A stretch of DNA of 64,000 nucleotides from the NCBI GenBank assembly GCA_005281725.1, contig SSBO01000009.1:3918163-3982162 (forward strand), in the 5' to 3' direction. How positions within the stretch are numbered: position 1 is the first letter of the stretch; every line of letters starts with the position of its first letter. Below are positions 25,190 to 36,431 of this stretch, piece after piece. The position numbers were made by a program, and so were the translations under genes. This stretch comes from Wuchereria bancrofti (taxonomy: Eukaryota; Nematoda; Chromadorea; Rhabditida; Onchocercidae). The notes beneath the pieces are model-generated. The model worked only from the letters and a program-made list of their open reading frames with translations. It was not told the origin of the DNA and did not search any database.

Positions 25190-26450
25190 GTTACTTTCTT
25201 AGTGCTACAAACTACTGACGATGAATCTGACAGTACTCAGTATTCTACTTATCACGCTTTTCCACCAACAATATTTCACCCAAGCAGCACCTCCTCCTTT
25301 CTCTGAATCCAGTAAGTTCACATCCATTGAATATTTCAATAATTCATATTTAAAAATTAAAAAATTTCGATGGATTTTAAATGACCGCTCTATATTGCTC
25401 GATGTTATCTTGCAATTTCTAAAAATATTTCTTTGCATGTTTAACATCATTTATGATGTTAAAATAAGAGGGAAAATGTTTTAAAAAGTGGAAAGTTTAC
25501 TATCAGCAAATAATATGCAACTGTGTATAATAAAGGAAAGAAGAGGATGAAGTTTAATGAATGGAAAAACAGGATTCGGGTCTGCGTTAATGAAATAAGA
25601 CGTTCTTTTCTTTAACATTCTTCCTCGCATCTTCTTGCTAATGAATGTTTTTGAATCAAGCAATTACAAGTTGACCAGATATCCCAAAAATGAAGCAAAA
25701 AAGTGATAATCAGTTATTTTATACGGAAGAGCAGATGCGAATTGCTAGTTCCGATATCATTCGCGTATCTCAAAGTTTGAAACATAAATGTTACTCTTTC
25801 CTGTACGGCAAATAAAAAATATAGAAAGAAGCAATTTTATTGGCCATAACATTTATATAATCTGAAGTGCATGTTTGATAAAATTACTCAAACTGTCTGC
25901 AAATAGGAAATTAAGTCAATATATCGTGCAGTAATTAAAGAAATAATCACATCAACAAGATGATATCTTTAATTATCTAAGCCTGGTTTAACATTTGATC
26001 ACACTCTGCTCTAAAGCAATGCTGATAGGATATACCTAATACTAATTGCTGTAAATTCCATCTAAGCCAAGTAAATCAAACTATTAGCCTATTTCAACTC
26101 ACGATTATTTGTATCCTAATACTGCTTGTATTTTCAGTGAATCCGTATATGAATATATTAGGATCGCCAAATGTCCATGGTTCATCACCAAATGCAGATA
26201 GAAAGTGCCCATTAATTTTCAATAATTTTTATCAAAAATCAATAATTTACTAGTAAATATAACACAGTTGCAAGACAATTTACTGACATATTATTTACGT
26301 TGAAATTATTCCAACTTTAATAATTTCACGAATTTTTTTAAGAATTACAAACGTCCTTAACTTTAGTGATAATAACGAAGGAATACTAAAAAGTTAGTTT
26401 TAAATGTAAAATCTGATGTAATTGATTGACGTTTGCTGAAATGTTGGGGG
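25190..26450. repeat. left arm of a diverged inverted repeat
   Basis: This stretch matches 34080-35370 in reverse orientation with scattered substitutions and indels. It includes a whole two-exon gene and its intron. Frames at 25481-25663 (minus) and 34865-35047 (plus) translate identically, so parts are highly conserved. Confidence 0.85.
25221..26253 (+). CDS. small secreted protein, copy A
   Basis: Predicted 68-aa protein from two exons, 25221-25311 and 26138-26253, with donor CCA|gtaagt, acceptor TTTTCAG and a phase 1 junction. Residues 1 to about 22 form a signal peptide (hydrophobic core VLSILLITLF, then QAAPP). The mature part starts PPPFSESMNPYMN, contains one Cys (RKCP) and ends SIIY. 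Related copy B lies inverted at 34254-35293 with the same exon structure, the same signal peptide except two residues, and the shared NPYMN motif. I recognise no family. Shared gene structure supports coding. The tails differ because of an indel near the end, so copy A may be truncated. Confidence 0.6.
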
Positions 26451-27404
26451 AAAAACAACAATTAATTTGTAATCCTTCCTTTATTTATTCAGTTAACTGC
26501 AAGAAGATAATTAACGACTCAAATTAGAAAAGTAAAATGAAGAGAAAGAAAAAAGTTAAAATTCGATTTGCATCATTTCAGATTATGGAAGCGAGGGATA
26601 CAGGGACCAATTCATTTAAGATTTGGATGAAAACAATTAACCTGTCATTCTGTTTTTATCAAAACATACTTTTTGGTTACTGATAACATATTTGATAAGA
26701 TCCTATAAATGCTTAGCTGTTTGTTAAGATAACATTTATAATTACTTCAATGAACAACATGCAAAGTGATACACTTACGTAAAAAAACTGCACGCATTGA
26801 CCGAATAGTATTCGGGACAATTATACCATATTAGCATAGAAACTTGTGGAAAATCTTTTTAAAATCGCGGGGATATTCAGAAAGAAAAATGTATTATAAA
26901 AAATGGATGGTATAAAGTAATAATATATGTGCAAATGATGGTGAACAAGTTATTGTCTACTTTTCATAACATTACTTTACCACTTGAAATTTCTTCAATT
27001 ATTTCATTAGATGTGTGTTTGAACAAAGAAAATAGTAAAGAAAAATTCCAACTAATTGCCTGAATGAGATACTTTACACATCGTTTAAAGTAATTTTCCA
27101 ACACAGTGTGGAGTGATTCTCACAGCACTGTGTGAAGTGAGATAACCTCCGAATTCCTTTGTTTAAAGCATAACGTATTCTACTGTAGTCGATTTCATTT
27201 CGAAGGCATAATGAGATTTCGGATGCGTATTAACGTGAATCTCTGATTCTGATTCTCCTTTTCAACATTCAAGAGTTGAAACAACTTTTATTATCTAAAC
27301 AACGTGTAAAAACTTCAGGTTCTTACAACATATTGTCGAGAACTGGCAGAGATTTGTTAAGGTAGTTTTTTTAATCGTGGTTTGAGATTTGTACATACGA
27401 TGTG
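26254..27404. other. repeat-derived sequence
   Basis: No gene seen. 26580-27010 is a diverged copy of 29765-30190 and, inverted, of about 33480-33900; all three share a stretch with GAACAACATGCAAAGTGATA. Confidence 0.6.
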
Positions 27405-27840
27405 TTCTGTAATGGAGTCTGTTGTAACGAATTTTATTCGCTAACAATTGTGTTAACAAAATATTAATCTATTAACAATACACTAATAATTTCAAAGAGT
27501 TGTTATTTACGAGCATAGGATGAAACAGAAGAAATAGGGAATGAGTGCGCAAGACCATCGGTTGACATTAAAAACTGACTCGACAAAGGGTTTAAATATA
27601 TGGGCATTGGGCACTGTGCTATATAGTGTGCATTGGCTTGAAACGAACGCATGATTACAATAAGTACAGAGCTGTTTATCAGATGATCTTTACTCTTTGT
27701 GTAGTAAAAGTTGGGTTTTAGCTTTGTGTTAGTTTCTCATAGGAATAGTTGTTAGATTAGAAAAAAATTTCTGCTTTGCAAGTAGATTTAATTTGGAACA
27801 AAGGAGTAATTTTCAACATGTTAAACAATGTCGCGAATTT
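27405..27840 (-). mobile_element. LTR-like fragment of a BEL/Pao element
   Basis: Shares TTTTATTCGCTA, the AGATGATCTTTAC region and GGAACAAAGGAGTAATTTT with the sequences at 31600-32087 and, reversed, 40315-40910, which precede or adjoin BEL/Pao coding relics. The match resumes at 28776, after the inserted TIR element. Confidence 0.5.
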
Positions 27841-28775
27841 CAGTATCGCGAAGCTAAATAAATGTTAATATTGCTTAATATAACAATCCATTATAATTTC
27901 CTTTGCAATGCATCGCACTCGTTTAGCTGACCTTTGATCTCATAACAATCCCATGCTATGAGCATCCACCATTTAATGTCTATTGTAACCAATTATAGTT
28001 GCCACCCAGTGTGTAAGTTGTGATATCCATGCAATCCCTTGCATTGTAACTATTGTTCATTGCAACCTATTGTTCTCATTATCATGTATAAACGATTTCT
28101 TCTTTGTAAAAATGATTATAAACCACTCCCACATCTTAATATATACAATGCATCAGTTTTGTTGGATCTATCAAGATTGTACGGTCGCTTCTGTTAATAA
28201 AGGATTATTCTCTTCCTCTGTTACCCCACATACTTACATCTACATCCCACGAATCTCCCTGCAATCAACCACCTCTCCCGAGATAATAAATTAAATTATC
28301 AAATCTTCCAAGACAAATTTTGCTTCCACAACAAACAATGTACATACTCTGCTTGTCGTGAATTTTTTTGTCTTGAAAGGTTTTTTATCAAGGGGTAGCA
28401 ATAAACAGGAATTTAAAGGGTTTAGTTTGATTGTGGAATAGGCAGTTCAATTAATGCATAATGTACGCCATCCCCAAATACCTTATTATTGTTAGTGATA
28501 TAGTAACAATTGTGTACCTATTGACTGTGGAAACAACATTATTGGCGTCGATTACGCTTACTTTATGAAACACCAATCGGATGATCATTTGGATACACAA
28601 GAAACTGTAAAGATTCAATAACAGCACAGCATAAAGATTGTAACAAGATCAAATCGGAAAATTAGCATGTGAATATAGTTAAATCAAGATAACAAAAGGA
28701 CGCATGAGAAATGCATTTGAAGAGTCTAAAATTAGTTAAATGATTCATTATTTTATTTAAAGTTTCGCGATACTG
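27841..28775. mobile_element. 935-bp element with terminal inverted repeats
   Basis: Begins CAGTATCGCGAAGCTAAATAAA at 27841 and ends with its near-complement at 28775; the outer 12 bases are exact complements. LTR-like sequence is interrupted on both sides (27840 and 28776), as expected of an insertion. No transposase is visible, so it would be non-autonomous. I could not identify a clear target-site duplication. Confidence 0.5.
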
Positions 28776-29746
28776 CTAAGAATTGAAAAACTCTAGACAG
28801 TGCAAATAAGCTCAGATACAACTGGATGAGTGTTGAATAAATAATTGCTTGCATGATATACAATTTGAAACAGTTTTATATTTGTTCAAGGAATATTCAA
28901 TCCAATTTTCCTTTGGATTTTGATTCCTTTGTCGCGAAACATCAAATTACTATTGAGAGTAAGAAATACGTCATGAAATTTTACAAGTAATGTTTAGACT
29001 TTGAACTTCTTGTTTTAAGACCGATTACTCTTTAGCAGGGTTAACATGTATTACTTTTTTTACTACATATATTTATTTATTCATATTGCTTACTATAAAG
29101 ATCACTAATAAAGCGCATATTTTCACCTAGCGCCAAATCGGGGGACATTTTTTGTTTGTTTGATGGAAGAACGAGGAGATTAATTAGGATTCGCTTCTCG
29201 ACAGGCTTTGTGATATAACTACTTTGAGATGATCTATCAAATTATTGTATTATTATTTCTGCTAATAAAGGAATTACTATATTCCTCTGTTATTCTACAC
29301 ATCTACATTTCATCCAGCAAATATTCCCGAAATCAACAACTCCCAAAGAGTAATATTTTTAAATCTTCAAATTTTTCACGACATCCTTTGGATTTAATAT
29401 AATTTCATACTCGTACTTGAGTTGCAAGAATTTTAACGAGTGTAAGTTTTGGAGAGTTTGCAAATTCGAAAATTTCGCTGTGGATAATAAGTTATGAAAA
29501 GAACGCGGATTTCAAAAATTTATAATGTTTTCCGTCATGTGTCAAATTGACTGAAGTGGTATTCTGTTAAATATGTTGCAAGTATATTGAAAAGAATCAA
29601 CAAACTATGAAGGAAAGTTCGACATCTTAGGCCAGATTTGAACCTCTTAACCACAATCTAAGATGCATCAATCGAAGATGCTTTGTATGAATCAGAGGGT
29701 TAGCGGGAAATAAAAGAAATATTTTTCACAATGAAACAACTCAGTA
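28113..29746. repeat. 1634-bp duplicated block, copy 1, ending at an N
   Basis: Identical wherever I compared it with 43711-45344 (offset 15598). Copy 1 ends one base before the N at 29747 and copy 2 begins one base after the N at 43710, so these look like overlapping ends of two contigs that were not merged. Confidence 0.92.
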
Positions 29747-29747
29747 N
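29747..29747. other. assembly gap (single N)
   Basis: A single N joins the first and second contigs of this scaffold. Sequence on its right starts inside an arm of the palindrome. Confidence 0.95.
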
Positions 29748-31227
29748 GGGACCACGTCCTTTAAGATTTGGATGAAAACAGCTATCCGTTACACATGTCT
29801 ATTTTTATCAAATGATACTTTTTGGAATTAGTTTTATCTTTGCCTCTCTCCTTTCCCTTTCTCGTCATACTATTTATTGATAACATATTTGATAAAATGC
29901 TTAACTGTTTGTTAAGATAACATTTATAATTACTTCAATGAACAACATGCAAAGTGATACACTTACATAAAAAAACTGCACGCATTGACCGAATAGTATT
30001 CGGGACAATTATACCATATTAGCATAGAAACTTGTCCTTTTAAAAATCTTTTTAAAATCGCGGGAATATTCAGAAAGAAGAATGTATTATAAAAAATGGA
30101 TGGTATGAAGTAATAATATATGTGCAAATGATGGTGAACAAGTTATTGTCTACTTTTCATAACATTACTTTATCACTTGAAATTTTTTCAATTATTTCAT
30201 TAAATTTCCTTGAGATTTCTCCTTTTTTAAATCCAATAAAGAGCGCTTTCATGTTGCATAATTGTTGAACTTAAACTAATGAAAGTGTCACAATATCTTT
30301 ATTATTATGTAGGATTGCGCTAAGACACAATGCTCCGTAAAGTAAATCATGAGACAGTTTTTAACGAAGCTTCAATGAATGTAAGAGAATTTTCATCAAA
30401 CAAATAAGAATTCAATGAAATTATTCCGGAAAGGAAGTAAGAATAAGTCAAATTAAAAAAATTCTTGAAATTAGCTGGTATCATAGTAGGAATGACATGC
30501 AATTAACATTAAAATCATGAGCCGGAAAGGAATTAACAAAGAGGTCCATTTTGCAGTTTGTGATGTTTCAGTACAATCTACTAGGATTTCTTCGTATAAC
30601 GATAGATTTAAATCATTGCTTCAAAAATTGTCGAGAAAAAATATCTCTTGGGATCGAAGCACAAGTGAAGAAGATACAAAATTACGGAATGAACAAATGA
30701 GTGACCAAAAATCGTAAAGAGTTTACCACGATTCATCGCAACCTTCTCAAATGAAATTAACAAATTGACGTCTTCACTGACAGCGTACACAACAACAGTA
30801 TGTGTACAAAATATTTTTGATCTTTGCCAAATCCTGTGCTGCATCGATTCAAAACCCGATTACATAGTTCTTATAATACTTATCGTAATAAGAGCTGCTC
30901 AGTTTGCGGTACTGGAAAATGTGTAAACAATTTTATGGTTAGATTTTTAATGTGCATTATATCGGACACAAAATTATTTCCAACCATTACCAGCTTTTAT
31001 ACATAATTGAGATGAAGAAATAAGGAAGGCGAGAATTCCCTCTTATTACATTCCCATCGAACACAATCCAATTGACATAGAAACTAAAAGACTCTCATCT
31101 AAAAAGTTAAAAAATTATGAACTGTGGTACAATAAACAACATGGCTAAAGGAAAAAGAATTAAATTAGCTACAGCGGCGAGTCGAAATTAAAGACAGTGG
31201 GGAATCGAAATTAAAGATTATGAAGAC
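29748..31227. repeat. palindrome left arm
   Basis: 1480 bases whose reverse complement is 32434-33913 (coordinates sum to 63661). Translations of frames in the two arms are identical over 60, 66 and 78 residues. The arm starts at the contig edge, so the true repeat may be longer. Confidence 0.92.
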
Positions 31228-31575
31228 GAGCAAAAGTGACGCTCTAATTCCTATCCAACAAATAAAACTTATCGACAAAAATCGTTTCAGTACATGGTTA
31301 AGATTCCAAGAGTAACTGCTTGGATTCTCAAATTTATAAAATTAACAATGAAATAAAACTTATCATGGATACAGCCAATTTCAACTCAGAAAGATCAATT
31401 TACAAACGATGATTACAAATTAGCAGAATAGATATTAATAAGGTTAACACGATTGGACGGTTTGACTGAAAAGGCAATAGATAAATGGAATCTCTATTAC
31501 AGTGAAGAACAAAAACTACGGTGATCAAGAAGACGATTGGAAAACTCAGAAATGGAAGAAAGTTGTCGTGAAATT
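31110..31575 (+). pseudogene. BEL/Pao retrotransposon pol relic
   Basis: A decayed fragment of the Pao-type polyprotein between the reverse transcriptase/RNase H part and integrase. Readable islands are ELWYNKQHG, IDKNRFSTW, IPRVTAWILKFIK, DDYKLAE, EKAIDKWNLYYSEEQKL and RRLENSEME. At least one frameshift (near 31300) and three in-frame stops (near 31353, 31429 and 31521) break it, so it cannot make a functional protein. The first part lies in the palindrome arm, the rest in the spacer. Confidence 0.75.
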
Positions 31576-31599
31576 TAAAGCGTCTATTACTTGTAGCTT

Positions 31600-32087
31600 A
31601 GAGTTGAATTGGACTTTCGTATGTTCAACAGCCTTCCTTATTTGTTACTGTAGTTGGTATAAACAAATGCGTTGAGTGGAAGGTCTATTATAATTTTATT
31701 CTTTGAATTATAATATTATAATTTGAATAGATTTTATTCGCTAGCAATTACAATACACAGGTATCGTAATTCTCTATAGCATCAATACACTGATAATTTT
31801 GTAGAGATATCTATGAGTAAGATGAAGAAAATGAATAAATTGATGGAGAACTTAAGGGATTTAAATGAACTAAATTAAATTCAATGCGGGAGAGCAGCCG
31901 AACTATTGCTGGTACAAAAAAACTGATCCAAACAAAGGATTTAAAACCTTATCTAGTGGTCATTGAGTTACAAAAAACACATGAATACACTGAGTTAGGA
32001 GCTATCAGATAATCTTTACTCTTTATATAGTTTTCGATATTGCAAGCAAATCTGATCTGGAACAAAGGAGTAGTTTTTGATATATTA
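31600..32087 (-). mobile_element. reversed BEL/Pao leader and LTR fragment
   Basis: Reads as the reverse complement of about 40440-40960, sharing GAATTGGACTTTCGTATG, ATTTTATTCGCTA and GCGGGAGAGCAGCCGAAC. It directly follows the plus-strand pol relic in opposite orientation, so the element is rearranged. A sharp loss of LTR similarity near 32087 may mark one LTR edge. Confidence 0.6.
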
Positions 32088-32433
32088 AACCCTACATTTC
32101 AGCAAATGAAATTTTAACTCAATCAATTACATTAGATTTTAAAACTGATATTTTAGGATTCCTTCATATTATCACATTCAATGTAAATGTCACTGAAATT
32201 GTAATTCCTAAAAAATCCGTGAAATTCCTAAAATTGGAATAATTCCAACGTAAACAATATGTCAGTAGATTTTCTCAATTTTGAAAAGATTTTCTACGGT
32301 GCTAATATTTGCCTAATTATATATATATCCATCCTATTCGATTAATGAGTGCAGTTTTGTATCAGTTTTAATGCTGTGTTCATTGAAGTAATTATAAATG
32401 TTATGCTAACAAACAGTAAGCAGCTTGTTTAAC

Positions 32434-33913
32434 GTCTTCATAATCTTTAATTTCGATTCCCCACTGTCTTTAATTTCGACTCGCCGCTGTAGCTAATTTA
32501 ATTCTTTTTCCTTTAGCCATGTTGTTTATTGTACCACAGTTCATAATTTTTTAACTTTTTAGATGAGAGTCTTTTAGTTTCTATGTCAATTGGATTGTGT
32601 TCGATGGGAATGTAATAAGAGGGAATTCTCGCCTTCCTTATTTCTTCATCTCAATTATGTATAAAAGCTGGTAATGGTTGGAAATAATTTTGTGTCCGAT
32701 ATAATGCACATTAAAAATCTAACCATAAAATTGTTTACACATTTTCCAGTACCGCAAACTGAGCAGCTCTTATTACGATAAGTATTATAAGAACTATGTA
32801 ATCGGGTTTTGAATCGATGCAGCACAGGATTTGGCAAAGATCAAAAATATTTTGTACACATACTGTTGTTGTGTACGCTGTCAGTGAAGACGTCAATTTG
32901 TTAATTTCATTTGAGAAGGTTGCGATGAATCGTGGTAAACTCTTTACGATTTTTGGTCACTCATTTGTTCATTCCGTAATTTTGTATCTTCTTCACTTGT
33001 GCTTCGATCCCAAGAGATATTTTTTCTCGACAATTTTTGAAGCAATGATTTAAATCTATCGTTATACGAAGAAATCCTAGTAGATTGTACTGAAACATCA
33101 CAAACTGCAAAATGGACCTCTTTGTTAATTCCTTTCCGGCTCATGATTTTAATGTTAATTGCATGTCATTCCTACTATGATACCAGCTAATTTCAAGAAT
33201 TTTTTTAATTTGACTTATTCTTACTTCCTTTCCGGAATAATTTCATTGAATTCTTATTTGTTTGATGAAAATTCTCTTACATTCATTGAAGCTTCGTTAA
33301 AAACTGTCTCATGATTTACTTTACGGAGCATTGTGTCTTAGCGCAATCCTACATAATAATAAAGATATTGTGACACTTTCATTAGTTTAAGTTCAACAAT
33401 TATGCAACATGAAAGCGCTCTTTATTGGATTTAAAAAAGGAGAAATCTCAAGGAAATTTAATGAAATAATTGAAAAAATTTCAAGTGATAAAGTAATGTT
33501 ATGAAAAGTAGACAATAACTTGTTCACCATCATTTGCACATATATTATTACTTCATACCATCCATTTTTTATAATACATTCTTCTTTCTGAATATTCCCG
33601 CGATTTTAAAAAGATTTTTAAAAGGACAAGTTTCTATGCTAATATGGTATAATTGTCCCGAATACTATTCGGTCAATGCGTGCAGTTTTTTTATGTAAGT
33701 GTATCACTTTGCATGTTGTTCATTGAAGTAATTATAAATGTTATCTTAACAAACAGTTAAGCATTTTATCAAATATGTTATCAATAAATAGTATGACGAG
33801 AAAGGGAAAGGAGAGAGGCAAAGATAAAACTAATTCCAAAAAGTATCATTTGATAAAAATAGACATGTGTAACGGATAGCTGTTTTCATCCAAATCTTAA
33901 AGGACGTGGTCCC
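32434..33913. repeat. palindrome right arm
   Basis: Reverse complement of 29748-31227. Its outer edge corresponds exactly to the first base after the N, so homology probably continues in sequence missing from the left side. Confidence 0.92.
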
Positions 33914-34079
33914 AGCGCTCGCTTCCATGATCTGAAATGAAGAGCATTTTTTAAATCGAATTTAACTTTTTCTTTTTTTTCCATTTTACTCTTCTAATAT
34001 GAGTCCTTAATTATCTTCTTTCAATTAACTAAATAAATGAAAAAGGAAAGATTATAACAAATTAATTGATGTTTTTCCC

Positions 34080-35370
34080 CACATTTCAACAAATGAAATT
34101 TTAACCCAATCAATTACATCAGATTTCGAAACTAACTTTTTAGACATTATCACGTTCAACGTAAATATTACTAAAGTTAAGAAGTTTGTAATCAGTGAAA
34201 TTAAAAAATCAGTGAAATTCTGAGGTTGGGGTAATTCCAACGTAAATAATATATTAATAGATTGTCTTGCAACTTATTCTGCTTAGTAGTACATTATTGA
34301 TTTTTGAAGATGAAAATGGACACCTTTCATCGGCATATGATGATAAAATGTTGACATCTGGTGATCTTAATGAATTCATGTACGGATTCACTGAAAATAC
34401 AAGCAGTATTAGGATACAAATAATCGTGAGTTGAAATAGGCTAATAGTTTGATTTACTTGGCTTAGATGGAATTTACAGCAATTAGTATTAGGTATATCC
34501 TATCAGCATTGCTTTAGAGCAGAGTGTGATCAAATGTTAAACCAGGCTTAGATAATTAAAGATATCATCTTGTTGATGTGATTATTTCTTTAATTACTGC
34601 ACGATATATTGACTTAATTTCCTATTTGCAGACAGTTTGAGTAATTTTATCAAACATGCACTTCAGATTATATAAATGTTATGGCCAATAAAATTGCTTC
34701 TTTCTATATTTTTTATTTGCCGTACAGGAAAGAGTAACATTTATGTTTCAAACTTTGAGATACGCGAATGATATCGGAACTAGCAATTCGCATCTGCTCT
34801 TCCGTATAAAATAACTGATTATCACTTTTTTGCTTCATTTTTGGGATATCTGGTCAACTTGTAATTGCTTGATTCAAAAACATTCATTAGCAAGAAGATG
34901 CGAGGAAGAATGTTAAAGAAAAGAACGTCTTATTTCATTAACGCAGACCCGAATCCTGTTTTTCCATTCATTAAACTTCATCCTCTTCTTTCCTTTATTA
35001 TACACAGTTGCATATTATTTGCTGATAGTAAACTTTCCACTTTTTAAAACATTTTCCCTCTTATTTTAACATCATAAATGATGTTAAACATGCAAAGAAA
35101 TATTTTTAGAAATTGCAAGATAACATCGAGCAATATAGAGCGGTCATTTAAAATCCATCGAAATTTTATTCAATGGGTATGAACTGAAATACTTACTGAA
35201 TTCATAGAAAAGATCGTTGGGAGGTGCTGCTTGGGTGAAATATTGTTGGTGGAAGAGCGTGATAAGTAGAATACTGAGTATCATCAGATTCATCCTTAGC
35301 AGTTTGTAGCACTGAGATAGTAATAACGATGGTTGAGACAGTAAGTAGCTCAATGAAAGGGAAAACAACG
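34080..35370. repeat. right arm of a diverged inverted repeat
   Basis: Inverted counterpart of 25190-26450, carrying copy B of the small secreted-protein gene. A shorter direct relative of its left end lies at 32088-32280. Confidence 0.85.
34254..35293 (-). CDS. small secreted protein, copy B
   Basis: Predicted 77-aa protein from minus-strand exons 35293-35197 and 34390-34254, with the same splice phase and intron position as copy A. Signal peptide core MILSILLITLF, then QAAPPNDLFYEF. Exon 2 starts MNPYMNSLRSPDVN and contains two Cys (ERCP and SCKTIY at the end). The intron is 806 bp against 826 bp in copy A. Relative to copy A the mature domain differs at many positions, yet both frames are open. 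The function is unknown; the structure fits a rapidly changing secreted peptide. If the surrounding contig is an alternative haplotype, A and B could be alleles rather than paralogues. Confidence 0.6.
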
Positions 35371-36241
35371 CAGACTTTGAAAAAATATTATTTCAAAATC
35401 CTCTATAAATATGAGTTAAATACTGTAAAATTTGTTGCTTTAATACAATTTTAAACCACAAATCATTCATGAAATTACTTCTATGTCAACAAATATTCGC
35501 TCAGAGGAAAGATTGTTTGCAAATTAGGTTAAACTTGACGACGTTATCGAGTTTCAGTATGAAATTCTGCAACACTTTTCAATGTTGACATAAGCACATA
35601 GTCTTAAATGGCACTTAGACCAGTTCCTCAAATCCCTGGGTCAATGGTTTCAGATGCTTGATCAGTATCAGTAATACATTTAATTTGCCCAAAGTTTACA
35701 AATAATGTTTCGAGATCAAAAAAACATTATTACAAGTTAACTGAGGCGAATTTCGTGTGGTTAAAAGAATGGTGGTGATAAAAAAAACCTAAAGTAATAA
35801 TAGTTCAGATTTGGTTTCAAGTTTTTATGTTAAAATATAGAAAAAAAAAGGGAATCTAGAAATTCCAGAAATTCCCATACTTTCCTGTTTAAATCAATAA
35901 AAATAAATGTAGGAAAATGAAAAATGAAAAGGTCAGCAAATTTTGACGTGAAATAATAACAAAAAGTAAAAGTATGATAAAACGACTCACATTTATATAG
36001 TGTGAATAATTGGGGAAAGAGAAAGAGGTGACAAGGTTTATACTTAAAAGGTGGAGTATAAAATAACGTTGCACTACTTCAATATGTGCAAGATAAGAAC
36101 TTATATATATATTATGTTTTTCCACACACAATATATATTTTCCACACTAAGCCCAACACTTCAGTATTCTAATCATAGGAACGTTGTGATTACGAATTTT
36201 TGTAAAGTCTTGGCAATAAAAAATTTAAGGCACTTAGAGAG
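35371..36241. other. no gene seen
   Basis: AT-rich sequence belonging to roughly 2.8 kb of the right arm that I could not match to the left arm. Short open frames here lack splice context. Confidence 0.4.
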
Positions 36242-36431
36242 ATGAATATAAGTAAGGCTTTTAAGAAATTCAAATCTCAGAAGCAATTTTTGAAAACTCC
36301 TGAGGATTGGGAGAGGAAGAGAATGGTAAGTGAAAGAAGCACGATGATACGCGAATGATACGCACTTCATATTGTCTACATTTTTTCAGTTTAAACTTAT
36401 AGAATTCTCATTTCTTTCGCAATTAATTTGA
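36242..36431 (+). CDS. possible mini-gene or gene fragment, 41 aa
   Basis: An ATG at 36242 opens a Lys-rich frame (MNISKAFKKFKSQKQFLK, then TPEDWERKRM) that ends at a consensus donor (ATG|gtaagtg). A T-rich acceptor (TTTTTTCAG) at 36389 continues the frame to a TGA at 36431. Exons would be 36242-36325 and 36390-36431. The 64-bp intron is short and the protein is unrecognised. It could be a broken exon of a duplicated gene. Confidence 0.22.

Larger units (their letters stand above)
22540..25220. other. repeat-rich intergenic region
   Basis: No supported gene. It contains a G-run (GGGGGTGGGGGG) near 23041, long A and T tracts, a 1428-bp stretch found again at 42282-43709, and a tandem repeat near 24.8 kb. 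The part near 24.31-24.48 kb matches 40.12-40.24 kb in inverted orientation. Confidence 0.55.

Noticed and set aside
27060..27150. Short inverted words around CACAGTGTGGAG and CACTGTGTG
   Set aside because: Too short and imperfect to separate from chance in AT-rich repeat sequence.
30517..33144. Frames of 60-78 codons in both palindrome arms taken as paired genes
   Set aside because: Identity reflects the palindrome itself; frames overlap on both strands, lack splice context and match no family.
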